Shown here piece after piece: positions 46,599 through 58,363 of a DNA stretch of 64,000 nucleotides (the first letter of the stretch is position 1; every line of letters begins with the position of its first letter). The notes under the pieces are model-generated. The model made no database searches and was not told the DNA's origin. It saw only the letters and a list, made by a program, of their open reading frames with translations. The translations under genes and the position numbers were made by a program. Source of the stretch: Marinobacterium_A aestuariivivens (GTDB taxonomy: Bacteria > Pseudomonadota > Gammaproteobacteria > Pseudomonadales > Balneatricaceae); contig NZ_JBHSWE010000001.1 in assembly GCF_042661465.1 (NCBI RefSeq), positions 4,340,001 to 4,404,000 on the forward strand. Direction: 5' to 3'.

Positions 46599-49500
46599 AT
46601 GACAACCCTTATGTTCGACCTAATCGAAAGCCACAAGGGAGAGCTGCTGCGTCAGCTCTGTGACGAGTTCAACGCACGGCTCGACGAAGCGATGGCGCAA
46701 CAGGTCAATCGCTTCGCCCGTCAGTACTATCGGGTGACCCCCAGGGCGAATTGATGGAGCGGCGCCCGGACAGCCTCTACGGCGCCACGCTCTCGGCCTG
46801 GCAGTTCATGCAGCAATTCGATACCGGTGATGCCAAGGTGCGGGTCTTCAATCCCGATTTCGAGCGTCACGGCTGGCACTCGAAACACACCGTCGTCGAG
46901 GTGATCAATCCCGACATGCCCTTCCTGGTCGACTCGATTCGGATCGAGCTGAACCGGCTGGGCCTGTCGATTCATGCCATTCACAACGCGGTGCTGAGGG
47001 TCGAGCGCGACGCCGAGGGCAGGCTGCAGCGGCTGTGCGAGCCCGACGGAGCCGGTCGTCCGGAATCGGTGATCTACCTGGAGATCGACCGTCACAGCGA
47101 TGCGGAGGAGCTCAAGGCGATCCGGTCCAGCCTGCTGGAGACCTTCAGGGACGTGCGCGCGATGGTCGATGACTTCGCGCCGATGAAGGCCCGGGTGCAC
47201 GACGAGATCGAACGGCTTCGGCAGCTGGAAACGCCCCGGGACCCGGCGGCCGTGCACGAAGCGGTCGCCTTCCTGGAATGGCTGCTCGAGGACCACTTCA
47301 CCTTTCTGTCCTGTGACGAGCTGAGCGTCAAGGGGCAGGGCGATACGGCGCTTGTTACGCCGGTGGCGGGGCGGGAGCTCGGCATTCTGCGCCTGCGAGA
47401 CAGCGGCGGCCGGCGCAAGCGCGCGCCGGCACTGCATCAGCGCGAGCGCGACTTCGTGCTGACAGCCGAACCGCTGATGTTCGCCAAGTCGGCCCGACGC
47501 TCGAGGGTGCATCGCCCGGCGTATCAGGACATGGTCGTGGTCAAGCATTTCGACGCCGATGGCCGGGTGAGCGGCGAAAGCCGCTTCTACGGCCTCTATA
47601 CTTCGACGGTGTTCGACCTGCCGCCGGCGCAGATCCCGGTGGTGCGCCAGAAAGTGGCGGCCGTGCTGGAGGGCGCCGGCTTCGAGGCCGGCGGCCACAA
47701 TCACAAGGAGCTGCTTCAGATCATCAAGGAACTGCCGCGCGAGGAGCTGTTCCTGACCGCGCCGGCGGCGCTGTTCGAAACCTCGATCGGCATCTTCAAC
47801 CTGCAGGAGCGGCGCAAGGTGCGCCTGTTCGTGCGCGAGGACCCCTGCGGCCAGTTCGTCTCCTGTCTCTATTTCTCGCCGCGGGATATCTACAGCACCG
47901 ACCTGCGGACGCGGGTGCAGCGGGTACTGGTCGATCACTTCGGCGCCGTCGATGCCGAGTTCACGACCCACTTTTCCGAGTCGGTGCTCGCGCGCACCCA
48001 CTTTGTGCTGCGGGTCGATCCCGATCGCAGTGTCAGTTACGATCCCCGGGCCCTCGAAGCCCAGGTTGTCGAGACGTCCCGCGCCTGGGACGAAGAGCTG
48101 CACCGGGCCCTGGTCGAGAGTTGTGGCGAGGAGGACGGCAACCGCCATGCGAACCTCTATCGCGGGGCTTTCTCCAGTGCCTATCGTGAGCACTTTCCGC
48201 CCGGCAATGCGGTGTTCGATATCCAGCGTCTGGCCGAACTCGGTGAAGCGCGTTCACTGGCGATGAGCTTCTATCGCCAGCTCGAGCAGCCGCGGGAGTG
48301 GCTGCGCTTCAAGCTGTTCACGGCCGATCGGGCGCTGGTGCTGTCCGACATGATCCCGATTCTCGAGCGTCTGGGCATGCGGGTGCTGGGCGAACACCCC
48401 TACGAGGTGCACCGGCGCGATGGCCGGGTGTTCTGGCTGCACGATTTTACCCTGCAGTACCATGGCAGCGAGCCGGTCGAGCTGCAGGAGGTCAAACCGA
48501 TCTTTCAGGAGGCGTTCGCCGCCGTCTGGCAGGGACAGGCGGAGAACGACGAGTTCAACCGACTGGTGGTCGGCGGCCGGCTCGGCTGGCGCGAAGTGGC
48601 GTTGTTGCGCGCCTATACCCGTTACAACCGGCAGCTGCGCTTCGAGTTCAGCCAGCCCTATGTCGCCGATACCCTGGCCCGGCACCTGCATGTCACCAAA
48701 CTGCTGGTCAACCTGTTCAAGGCCCGTTTCGATCCGGCGCGGCGCGCCAGCGACAAGGCCGATGCGGTCAGCCGCAAGCTCGAGAACAGTGTGCTGGAGG
48801 CGCTGGAGCAGGTCGACAACCTCAATGACGACCGCATCCTGCGCCGGCTGCTCGAACTGATCAGGGCGACGCTGCGTACCAGCTATTTCAGGACCGACGC
48901 CCAGGGCAATCCACGCCCCTATATCGCCTTCAAGCTGGATCCGCGCGCCATCGCCAATATCCCGCGGCCGCGGCCGATGTTCGAAACCTTCGTCTATTCG
49001 CCCCGGGTCGAAGGGGTGCACCTGCGCGGCGGCAAGGTGGCGCGCGGCGGGCTGCGCTGGTCCGATCGCCTGGAAGACTTCCGTACCGAGGTGCTCGGGC
49101 TGGTCAAGGCCCAGCAGGTCAAGAATGCGGTCATCGTGCCGGTGGGCGCCAAGGGCGGCTTTGTCGCCAAATGCCTGCCGGAAGAGGGCGGCCGTGAAGC
49201 GGTCCAGGCCGAGGGTATCGCCTGCTATCAGACCTTTATCCGCGCGCTGCTGGATCTGGCCGACAACCTGGTCGGCGGCGAGGTGGTGCCGCCGGAACAG
49301 GTGGTGCGTCACGACGGCGACGACCCCTATCTGGTGGTGGCGGCCGACAAGGGCACCGCGACCTTTTCCGATATCGCCAACGCCATCGCGGCCGAATACG
49401 GCTTCTGGCTTGGCGACGCCTTTGCCTCCGGGGGCAGCCAGGGCTATGACCACAAGGGCATGGGCATCACAGCCCGCGGTGCCTGGGAGTCGGTCAAGCG

Positions 49501-51439
49501 TCACTTCCGCGAGCTGGGGCTGGATACGCAGCGCGAACCCTTTACCGTCCTGGGCATCGGCGACATGGCCGGTGACGTCTTCGGCAACGGCCTGCTGCTG
49601 TCGCCCCATGCGCGCCTGGTGGCGGCCTTCAACCATCAGCATATCTTTGTCGATCCCGACCCCGACACCGCCGCGGCCTTTGCCGAGCGGCAGCGGCTGT
49701 TCGCGCTGTCGCGCTCGAGCTGGAGCGACTACGATGACGCTCTGATCTCGGCGGGCGGCGGCATCTTCTCCCGCAGCGCCAAGTCGATTCCGGTCAGCGA
49801 CCAGATGCGGCGGCGATTCGATATCCAGGCCGAGCGGCTGACGCCGAACGAACTGATTTCGGCCCTGTTGCGAGCCCCGGTCGATCTGCTCTGGAACGGC
49901 GGCATCGGCACCTATGTCAAGGCGAGTACCGAGAGCCATGCCGACGTCGGCGACAAGGCCAACGACGCGCTGCGCATCGATGGCCGCGAGCTGCGCTGCC
50001 GGGTGCTGGGGGAGGGCGGCAACCTCGGATTCACCCAGCTCGGCCGCATCGAGTTCGCGCTGGGTGGCGGTCGCTGCAACACCGACTTCATCGACAACGC
50101 CGGCGGCGTCGACTGCTCCGACCATGAGGTCAATATCAAGATCCTGCTCAATGAGGTGGTCGCGGCCGGCGACATGACAGTGAAGCAGCGCAATGTGCTG
50201 CTCCGGGACATGACCGATGCGGTGGCGCGGCTGGTGCTCGACAACAATTATCACCAGGTGCTGGCGTTGAGCCTGGCGCGACGCCATGCCGAGACGGTGC
50301 CGGACGAATACAGCCGGCTGATTGGCCAGCTCGAAACCGAAGGCAAGCTCGATCGCGAGCTCGAGTTCATGCCGGACGACGAAACCCTGCTGGCGCGCAA
50401 GAGTCGCGGCGAGGGGCTGACGCGGCCGGAACTCTCGGTGCTGATCTCCTATGTCAAGGCGGATCTCAAGGAGGCCCTGAACCGTCCGGAGATTCATCGG
50501 GATGCCTACCTGACGCGGGAAGTCGACGGGGCCTTCCCCGCCGCCCTGCTGCAGCGCTTCCCGGAGGCCGTGGCCGGTCACCGGCTGCGCAACGAGATAC
50601 TGGCGACTCAGCTGGCCAATGGCATGGTCAACCGCATGGGCATCAGCTTCCCCGCCGTGGTGCGCCAGGCGACCGGTGCCGAATACGCCGATGTCGCCAG
50701 GGCCTACGTGGTGGCCCGCGACATCTTCGCGATGGAGCAGGCCTGGCAGCAGATCGAAGACCTGGACGGCGAGGTGTCGACCGAGGTCCAGGACAGCATG
50801 ATGGCGGAGCTTATCCGGCTGGTGCGCCGCGCCACTTTCTGGCTGGTCCGCCATCACCGGCAGCAGATCGACGTCAGTGCCTGCATCGAACGTTACCGTC
50901 CCGGGATCGAGGCGCAGGTGGCCTGCATGGGCGAGCTGATTCAGGGCAGCCGGCTCGAAACCTGGGAGGAGCGGCGAGCCCAGCTGGCCGACGCCTCTGT
51001 GTCGCAGACGCTGGCGAGTTTCGTCGCCAGCGCCGACAGCCTGTTCTCATCGCTCGGCATCATCAGGATCGGTGAACAGACGGGACGGCCGGTGGAGGAG
51101 GTGGCCCGGGTCTACTTCGCCCTCGGCGACCAGCTTGACCTGCACTGGTTCGGGCAGCAGATACGCGGTTTCGAGGCCCACAGCCACTGGCAGTCGCTGG
51201 CCTGTGACGGCTATCTCGATGACCTCAGCACCCAGCAGCGGGAGCTGACCGCGCGGGCGCTGAACCACAGCGGCGATCAGGCGGGTGCCGTCGAGCGCGT
51301 CGCCGACTGGCTCGGCGACCAGCCGCAGTCGGTCAGACGCTGGCAGGCAATGCTGAACGAGCTGCGCTCGGCCCAGGTGCGCGACTGCTCGATCTTTTCG
51401 GTGGCCCTGCGCGAACTGCAGGAACTTTCCCAGGCCTGA
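46599..51439 (+). CDS. gdhB: NAD-dependent glutamate dehydrogenase, ~180 kDa type, one frameshift near the 5' end
   Basis: About 1613 residues after bridging a missing base in the C5 run at 46738-46742 (RQYYRVTP then QGELMERRPDSLYGATLSAW). The length fits the Pseudomonas enzyme of ~1620. The N-terminal ACT-like regulatory half is followed by the catalytic domain (LRGGKVARGGLRWSDRLEDF, VKNAVIVPVGAKGGF) and the NAD-binding domain (DMAGDVFGNGLLLSPHARLV). It oxidatively deaminates glutamate to 2-oxoglutarate. The true start is upstream of the long open frame, at 46599 or 46611. It directly follows the TAXI-TRAP/Usp genes. Confidence 0.93.
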
Positions 51440-51512
51440 AACGGACCTGGACAACAGGCCGGTCGGTGGCGAGCGCCGGCCGGTATACTCAACCGGAGTT
51501 TTGGAAAGCAAC

Positions 51513-51746
51513 ATGAGCAACATCTTGTATCTGCACCGTTTCAACCGGGTGCAGGAAGCGGACAGTGTCGAACAGCGGGGAGCCGACAGCTGGTGGGTGA
51601 TTCGTCACCGGGTGGCACGGGACGGCACCTCGTTGCATGCCAGCCGTGTGGTGCATTTCGCCCGCAGCGAAGCCGAGGCGCAGGCCTGGATCGAGCGCCG
51701 GCATGCGCAGGACGATGCCGACAAGGCCCGGCGCGGAACGGGTTGA
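51513..51746 (+). CDS. Small hypothetical protein after the glutamate dehydrogenase
   Basis: A 77-residue basic protein (MSNILYLHRFNRVQEADSVE ...) with a WWVIRHRV core and a charged C-terminus. It has no signal peptide or known motif. GGAG lies about 14 bases before the ATG; a TTG 12 bases upstream is less likely. It follows the dehydrogenase by 73 bases and is convergent with the receiver-domain gene. I do not recognise it. Confidence 0.5.
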   Translation: MSNILYLHRFNRVQEADSVEQRGADSWWVIRHRVARDGTSLHASRVVHFARSEAEAQAWIERRHAQDDADKARRGTG

Positions 51747-51825
51747 TCCATACCGGTACCCCGTTCCGGCCGTATACGGGCACGGTTGCAGGTCGGGCAG
51801 GGCGCGGCCCTGTGCCTGGGGACTG

Positions 51826-52925
51826 TCAGATCGCCCTGGCGGCGATGCTGCAGGAGAGCAGGACCGATGAGGGGCTCAGCGACAGCAGTTCCAGACTGCC
51901 GTCCAGTGCCCGGGCCAGCCGCTGGCTGTAGCCGAGACCGGATGCCTGCCAGTAGGCTTCACGCAGCGGATCGGCCGCGTCCGACGATGCCCCGGGCGAT
52001 TCGCCCTGGATCGTCAGCTCCAGCAGGGCCTCGTCGGCCTGGTAGCGCATGATCAGCTTCAGGTCGGCATCGGGTGCACAGTGCATGGCCTGCTCCAGCA
52101 GGGTCAGCCAGAGCTGCAGACTGGCGCTCTGGCACAGCTGCAGCCGTGCCGGCACCCCGGCCTCGATGCGGTAGTCGAGCAACTGGCGGTGCTGGCGCGC
52201 CAGCGGCAATAGCGTCTGGATCAGTGCTTCGATCAGCTGTCTCGGTTCCGTGGCCGTGGCGGACTCGCGCGGTGGTTGCGCTTCGAGCTGGCGGCAGAGA
52301 GCGGACAGACGCTGCTGCTGCGTGACCAGCTCGGTCAGCAGGTCCCGGGCCTGGGGATTGAGATCGAAACGCTGCAGCCGGCGCCCGAGGCTCCGGGCTT
52401 CGTCGAGCAGCGGTCGCATCAGTGTTGCGAGTGCGGCCTGGCCGTCCGGTGCGGTTTCCCCGTCGGTTGCCGTTTGCGCAGGGGGCCGGCATTGACCAGA
52501 TCCCGGTAGGCGCGCAGGGCCACCACGACGGAGGTGAGCAGGCGCGATGCCGAAAGCTCGGCCTTGCTCAGATAGTCGTTGATGTCGTAGCGCACGATGA
52601 CGTCGGTTTCGGGGGCGTAGCCCGGGTGGCCGGTTCTCAGGATGATGCGCACGCGGCGATTGCCCAGCTGGTCCCGGATATAGTCGACCAGACGCAGCCC
52701 CTCGTCGTCGGACTCCATCACCACGTCCAGCAGTACGAGGGCGAGATCCTCGTGTTTGTGCAGCAGTTCCCGGGCCTGCTGTCCGCTGAGGGCGCTGATC
52801 AGTTCGACCGGGCGATCCTCGAAGGTGTAGCCGCGAAAAATCATCCGGGTAATGCCGTGAATACCCTCTTCGTCGTCAACCACCAGGACGCGCCAGGGGC
52901 GGTGGGGCGGGATCGGTCCGTTCAT
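51826..52925 (-). CDS. Receiver domain fused to a degenerate histidine-kinase-like domain, one frameshift
   Basis: About 366 residues after bridging a missing base in the run at 52481-52485 (NAGP then PAQTATDGETAPDGQAALAT). Residues 10-140 are a receiver of the type found in DUF3369 proteins: VLVVDDEEGIHGITR, the phosphoacceptor Asp in LVLLDVVMES, and conserved DINDYLSK. The rest looks like a DHp plus HATPase fold: helices (DLNPQARDLLTELVTQQQRL), then LQLWLTLLEQAMHCAPD in place of an N-box, and GLGYSQRLARALDGSLEL resembling a G2 box. The phospho-His, the N-box Asn and DxGxG are missing. It starts 56 bases after the large AraC-like regulator on the same strand. Confidence 0.65.
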
Positions 52926-52981
52926 AGGCTCTTGTTATCCAGGTTCGTGGCGCCCTGCATTCTACCCGGCCCGGGCCAGGA

Positions 52982-55900
52982 TTACAGCGTTGTCGCAAAA
53001 GCCGCACCGAGCTGTGCCGCCTTGGCCGGTGCCTGCCAGCGCTCATACAGCTGCCGGGCCTCGTTCAGCAACAGCCGGCCAACCCCTGGACGGCCGCGTC
53101 GCAGCCAGTAGCCAGCGTAGCGTTCGCAGGCGATGGCCTGGATATGCAGGCAGGCGGACTCTTCGCTCAGGGCGATGGCGGCTTCGTAGGCCCGCTCTGC
53201 CAGATCAGGCTGTTCCAGCAGCGCCGCCCGGTCACCCCGCAGCAAGGCCGCTCGGCAGGCGAAGGTCGACGGATTCTGCGCGCTCCATAGCTCCAGACGG
53301 GTTTCGTCGAGCTGCAGCCGGTCGAGCAGTGCCTGCCGTCGCCGGCCGGTACTGTGACGGCACAGTTCGGCACGCATCAGGGCACCGAGCAGTGTCAGTT
53401 CGGCCTGGGCGCAATAGCCGTCGAGGCGCGGCAGCGCCTGTTCGATCTCGGGCAGCAGCGCGGGCCAGGCCCGGGGCGGCTCGAGCAGATAGGCGGTCAG
53501 CGTGCGACTCAGCAGTAGCCAGGGGCTGTCGACGCAGGGGGCGCCGGGCTCATCCTGAACCGGGGCCGCTGTTGCTAGCGCAGGGCTGCCCAGTGCATCC
53601 AGCAGATGGCGCAGCGATGCGCGCAACGCCTGTCCGGCCACCGTGCAGGCCGGATCTTTGCCCCGATCCAGGGCCGCTTCAGCCAACGGCAGCAGGGTCG
53701 AAAGCGGCGTCCCCTGCATCCAGCGGCTGTGGCAGCCGACCAGGGTCGCCAGTACCGCGGTATCGCCGTCACCGGCTTCGGCGGCCAGCCGGGCGGCGTC
53801 CTCGAGCGTACGCACGGCGGTAGCCGCCGGGGCGGTCCAGGGCATCAGACGGGCGCCGGTCAGCAGCAGTGTCCGGGCCCGTGCGGTTGTCGTTTCGCCG
53901 GCGGTCAGCTGCAGCGCCAGACGCTGCAGCTGTTCACCCCGGGCGAGGTCGCCGCCCAGCCAGCTGCCGACGTAACCGAGGGCCGCGCAGGCGAAACTGT
54001 CGTCCGGGTGGCCGTTGCGCTGCGCTGCCTGCGCCAGGGCGCAGAGCGCCAGTCCCTGATCGCCGTGCAGCTCGGCATTGAGCCAGAGGCGCTGCAGCAG
54101 CGTCCTCTCGCCTTCGGCGACGTCCGGCCCGGTGCCTGTCCGCTGCATGGCCTGCTGTGTCAGCGCCAGCGCCAGCGCCGCCTGGGCGGACGGTTCCCGG
54201 GGATCTCGACGCCATGCTCCGCCAGCCCGCTGCACAGCCGGTCCAGGGCTTCCTGGGGCCGGCCCCGCTGCAGCAGAAGCTGGTTCCAGGCCAGTGTCAG
54301 GGCTGACCGGCTGGCCGGGTCCCGTGCCAGGCCGGCACTTTCATTGAGAATTTCAGCGGCGATGTCGTGGCGCCCGTTCGTGCTTTCGAGCCGGGCCAGT
54401 CGCAGGCCGGTTTCGAAGGTCGGCTGCCTCAGCTCGGCCGCGTCCGTCTGCCGTGCCAGGTTGCGTCCTTGTTGCAGGTAACGCCGTGCCGTCGCCAGGG
54501 CACCGGCCTGTTCGGCCCGCCGGGCCGCTTCGAAGTTCAGCAGAGCCAGCTCTGCGTTCTGGCCCGGCACGGGGTCGAGCGCCTGGGCCTGATCGAGATG
54601 GTGCAGGCGCTCGAACAGTGTCCTGTTGTCAGGGGCTGTGTCGGGGGCGTGGCGCAGGAATGCGCCGAAGATCCGGTGCCTGTGCGCGCGTTCCGCATCC
54701 GTCAGCTGCAAAAGGAGCACCTCGCGCTGTCTGGCGGAGCTGAAACGACAGCGGTGGCCGCCGGCGTCGTTGCGGTGGATGATGCCCGCCCGCTGCGCCG
54801 GCTGCAGTTTTGCCTGCAGGCGTGCCAGGGTTCGCCGCAGACCCGGCTCAGCTGTTCGACATCGAATGCCATGCCGGCGACCGCGGCCCAGTGCAGCGAC
54901 GCCCGGCTGGCGGCGGGCAGCCGCTCCAGCACCGCATCGCCATCCTTGCCGTCATGGCAGCTGTCGGCGGGTACCGGATCGGGGGCGTCCCAGCGCCAGC
55001 GCCCGGCCGTTTCGTCATAGACGAGCCCCGGGGCTGCAGGGCCCTGAGAGACTGCAGCAGACGGCCGGGGTTGCCGGCCGTCTCGCGCCCGAGATGCAGC
55101 GCCAGCGCGTCGAGATCGGTTGCGCTTGCGACGATCAGTCCCGTCAGCAGCTGACGAATCTCCGCGGGCTGCAGCGGCGCCAGCTCGAGCAGACGGCAGC
55201 GGGCCTGCTGGCGCAGCAGCGGCCACTGCCGGGCGAAGGGGCTGGCCACGGGCCTGTCCTCGGTACGGCAACTGCCGATGATCAGCAGCCCGGCGTCCTC
55301 GAGCAGTCCCGTCAGCATGTTGAGTGTCGTCAGCGCCGCGGTGTCGGCGAAGTGGAGATCGTCAAGGCAGATGACCACCGGCCGGTCGGACAGGCTCAGG
55401 CGCAGCAGGGCGCCGAACAGCGCGCCGGGATGTTGCTCGGTGTTCGGCGTGGCGTTCTGCGTCTCGCCGAGCAGGCCTTCCAGTGTCGCCGTTTCCGGCA
55501 GCAGCGCACCGAGCTGGCGCAGGCTTTCGGGCGGCAGTTGCCGGAGCTGGCGGCGCCAGCGACCGTATTCCATGGCCGGCGCCGCACTGTGTTGATGTAT
55601 CAGCTGGCGCAGCAGGTCGGTAACCGGGCTGGCCGCGCCGCGTGCCTGCGGCTGAAAACGCAGGCGCAGGCGGATGGCCTGTGCCGGGAGCAGCTCATCG
55701 ACCAGGCCATACAGCAGGGTGCTCTTGCCACTGCCTGTCGCGCCCATGACCAGCAGCAGCCGCCCCTGGCCGGCTTCGGCCTGGAGCAGCAGCTCCGCGA
55801 GCGTGGCGCGGTCCCGCTCGCGGACGGCGGCTGTGCCGAGGTCCGGCGCGCTGTCCGTCGGGACGTCCGGGTGAAGTGCCGCAGGCGTGACGGTGCCCTG

Positions 55901-57440
55901 CAGCTGCCATCGGCAATGGAGCAGCCGCTGTCGCACGGCCTCGAAGGATCGCGGCCGTGCGCCCGGGCTCGGCTGCAGCAGCTGTGCGAGCAGTGCGCGC
56001 AGCGGCTTGCCGAGGCTGCCGTCAAAGCGCGGTGGCCGTTCCTGGCGGGATCTGAGCAGCGTTCGCAGGTCCGTTGCGCTGTGGGGCGGCCGGCCATGCA
56101 GCAGCGCATGGTAGAGACAGCCGAGGCTGTAGAGCAGGGCGGCCGGGCCCGGTGTCGGTGGCACCAGACCGCTCGTTTCCGGTGCGCTGTATTCGAGTTC
56201 GTTCAGGGCGTCGGTCGCGGGGGCATCGACCCATTTCAGCTGCCACTGCTCCGGTCCCGGTGTCAGGACCGAAAACCGGTGCGGTGCGGCGGCGACATTC
56301 GGGGTTTCGGCAAGCCGCAGCGGCAGCAGGTCGAGAAGCTGCAGCGCCAGCGGGTAGAACAGGGTCTCCGGGAGCCCCGAAGGCCCTATGTAGTCGCTCA
56401 GACGGCGGTTCTCACCGCCGGCCGGGCGGGCATTCTGCCGTTGCCGGTATTGCCCGGGCGAGGTCCCGGTCCAGCGGCGGAACGCCTTCTGGAATGCCGG
56501 CAGTCCGGAAAACCCAAGCTGGTAACTGATTTCGCCAAGGCTCTGATGGCCGCGCTGCAGCAGCTGCAGGGCCAGGTCCTGTCGGCACTGGTCGAACAGC
56601 GCCTGAAAGTGGGTGCCCTGCTGGTCCAGCTTGCGTTGCAGCGTGCGCAGGCTCAGGTTCAGTGCCGACGCCAGATCACGACGGCCGAAGTCGGTATGGC
56701 CCTCCTGCAGGCGCCGGCGAATGAGGCCCTTGACCCTTGGCACCAGGGCCCCGTCCCCCGCGGTGGCGCCGAGCAGGTCGTCGGCCAGGGCGCGATGCAG
56801 GAGGTGCATTTCCGGGTTGGTGTCCGGCAGGGCCTGTCGAGGTAACGGGAGGGCAGGACCAGCCTGGCCTCGGGGCTTTCGAAGCGTACTTCCGCCGCGA
56901 AGAACTGCCGGTAGGGTGCGGTGTCGGCGCCGGTCTCGAAGCTGAACTCGACCCGTGAAGGCGGTATCTGAGTGCCCGTCAGCTGGCGTGACCAGCTGTG
57001 CAGGCAGGCCAGCAGCCAGAGCGCCAGGTGATCACCGCAGGCGCCTTCGAGGCTGAGTTCGCAGTCCTCGCGGCCGCGCTCGATCCGAAGCTGCACGCCC
57101 TCGATCAGCAGCGGCAGGTAGTCGGCCAGGCATTGCAGGGCCTGGGCCAGGGTGTCGGCCGTCGCCATCAGGAAGCCGACGGGCCCCAGGGCCCTGGGGG
57201 CGTCGCATCGGCCACCCGCAACGCGATGCGGCCGTTGCCGGTGCTCCGGGCCAGTTGTTCGAGCAGTTTTTCCAGCGTCGCCGATTCCAGGCGCGGCGCG
57301 GACGGGGGCAGTGCATCGCGTGCCAGTCCGGCATTGGCGAGCAGCGTATCGATCTCCTGGCGATTGTGCCGCGCGACCTGGACGATAGGATCGATCAGGC
57401 GGTTCGAGGCGGAGCTGTTCGGCATTGCAGACGGATTCAT
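52982..57440 (-). CDS. Giant AraC-type / pseudokinase-like / STAND ATPase / helical-repeat regulator, five frameshifts
   Basis: About 1487 residues after bridging one missing base at each of 57189-57191, 56830-56832, 55026-55029, 54828-54830 and 54199-54202. Order: arabinose-binding-like AraC N-terminus (about 10-215), HTH_18 (about 225-325; FGRRDLASALNLSLRTLQRK, GEISYQLGFSGLPAFQKAFR), then a Hanks-kinase-like fold (about 340-505) with LKWVDAP where DFG should be, YSAPETSG, and a C-lobe-like LLYSLGCLYHALLHGRPP but no HRD. A STAND/AAA module (about 510-800) follows, with Walker A MGATGSGKSTLL and Walker B VVICLDDLHFAD, then ~650 residues of Ala/Leu-rich helical repeats. It is divergent from a periplasmic binding protein. 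The start at 57425, 57440 or 57473 is uncertain. Confidence 0.75.
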
Positions 57441-57564
57441 CGCTGGAACGGGGGTGGGGCGAGTGTATACCAAAAGTGCCGGGCTGGCAGCGTCGTCGCC
57501 TGCCTTGCGGTTGCGCAGCCCTGACCGTACTATCGGTCAGCCGAGTCCGGATCTGTTAGCGAAA

Positions 57565-58286
57565 ATGTGGCGTTTATTGCTGTTGTTCATTCTTGCCGTC
57601 CCCCGCGGGCCTGGACCGATACACTGAATGCCGGTCTGCCGGGCGATGCCCAGGCGCCTTTTTTCTGGCGCGATGACGGCGGCCGTTTTCTCGGCATCTA
57701 TCCGGATCTGATGCGCCTGGTCGCAGAAGAGATGGCGGTGGATATGCGTTTCATTGCCCTGTCCCAGGCCCGGCTCAGGCACCACTTCGCCAGCGGCGAT
57801 ATCGACATCGAGGTCGGCGTAGCGCCGTCGCAAGCGCCGGATCCGGATGGCGCCCTCTATTCCCGTCCGTTCTTTGTCGTCAACGAAGTCATTATCTACA
57901 GCCCGGAGCTGACGTTCGATATCTTCATTCTCAAGGACCTCGCCGGACAGCGGGTTGCGACGGTGCGGGGCACCCGGGTGCCCGCCTATGTCGAACGGGA
58001 GGATTTTGCCACTGAACTGCAGGTTGCCAAACGGGTCGACCGGGGCTGGAACCGGATTGGCCTGATGAAGGAGGCCCTGGCCCTGCACTATCAGCGTACC
58101 CTCGACCTGGATTACCGGATATCGCTTCCCTACCAGAGCAACCCGGTCAGTGTGCGGCTGCATCCGGGCCGGACGCACTGGCTGGCTGCTATCGACCGGG
58201 CCATCGCCCGGGCCGAGGAGGACGGCCGGCTCGAGGCGTTGCTCTGCCGCTATCTGTGCGGCCCGGGGCCTGAAGCCGGCGACTGA
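57565..58286 (+). CDS. Periplasmic amino-acid-type solute-binding protein, one frameshift in the signal peptide
   Basis: About 240 residues. The first codons (MWRLLLLFILAVP) make a signal peptide, then one base is missing in the C5 run at 57600-57604 and the frame continues with RAWTDTLNAGLPGDAQAPFF. The body is a type 2 (SBP_bac_3-like) fold: GRFLGIYPDLMRLVAEEMAV, LASGD-like FASGDIDIEVGV, GQRVATVRGTRVPAY and AIARAEEDGRLEALL. No transporter genes are next to it, so it may serve sensing. It is divergent from the AraC-STAND regulator, 124 bases apart. Confidence 0.7.
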
Positions 58287-58363
58287 GTTTTCATGCCCTG
58301 CCAACGACAGCCTGCCACCTTGCCGGCGTGATCGACCTCGCCGGCAGTTGCTGCGCCAAAGCC

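Noticed and set aside
46751..46760. Start of the glutamate dehydrogenase at 46751
   Set aside because: It would lack ~50 conserved N-terminal residues that are found in the next frame upstream, across a C5 run.
48254..50857. 867-codon open frame antisense to the glutamate dehydrogenase (also 44115-46187 and 22427-24100)
   Set aside because: Same codon-bias shadows opposite strongly recognised genes; no start signals or motifs.
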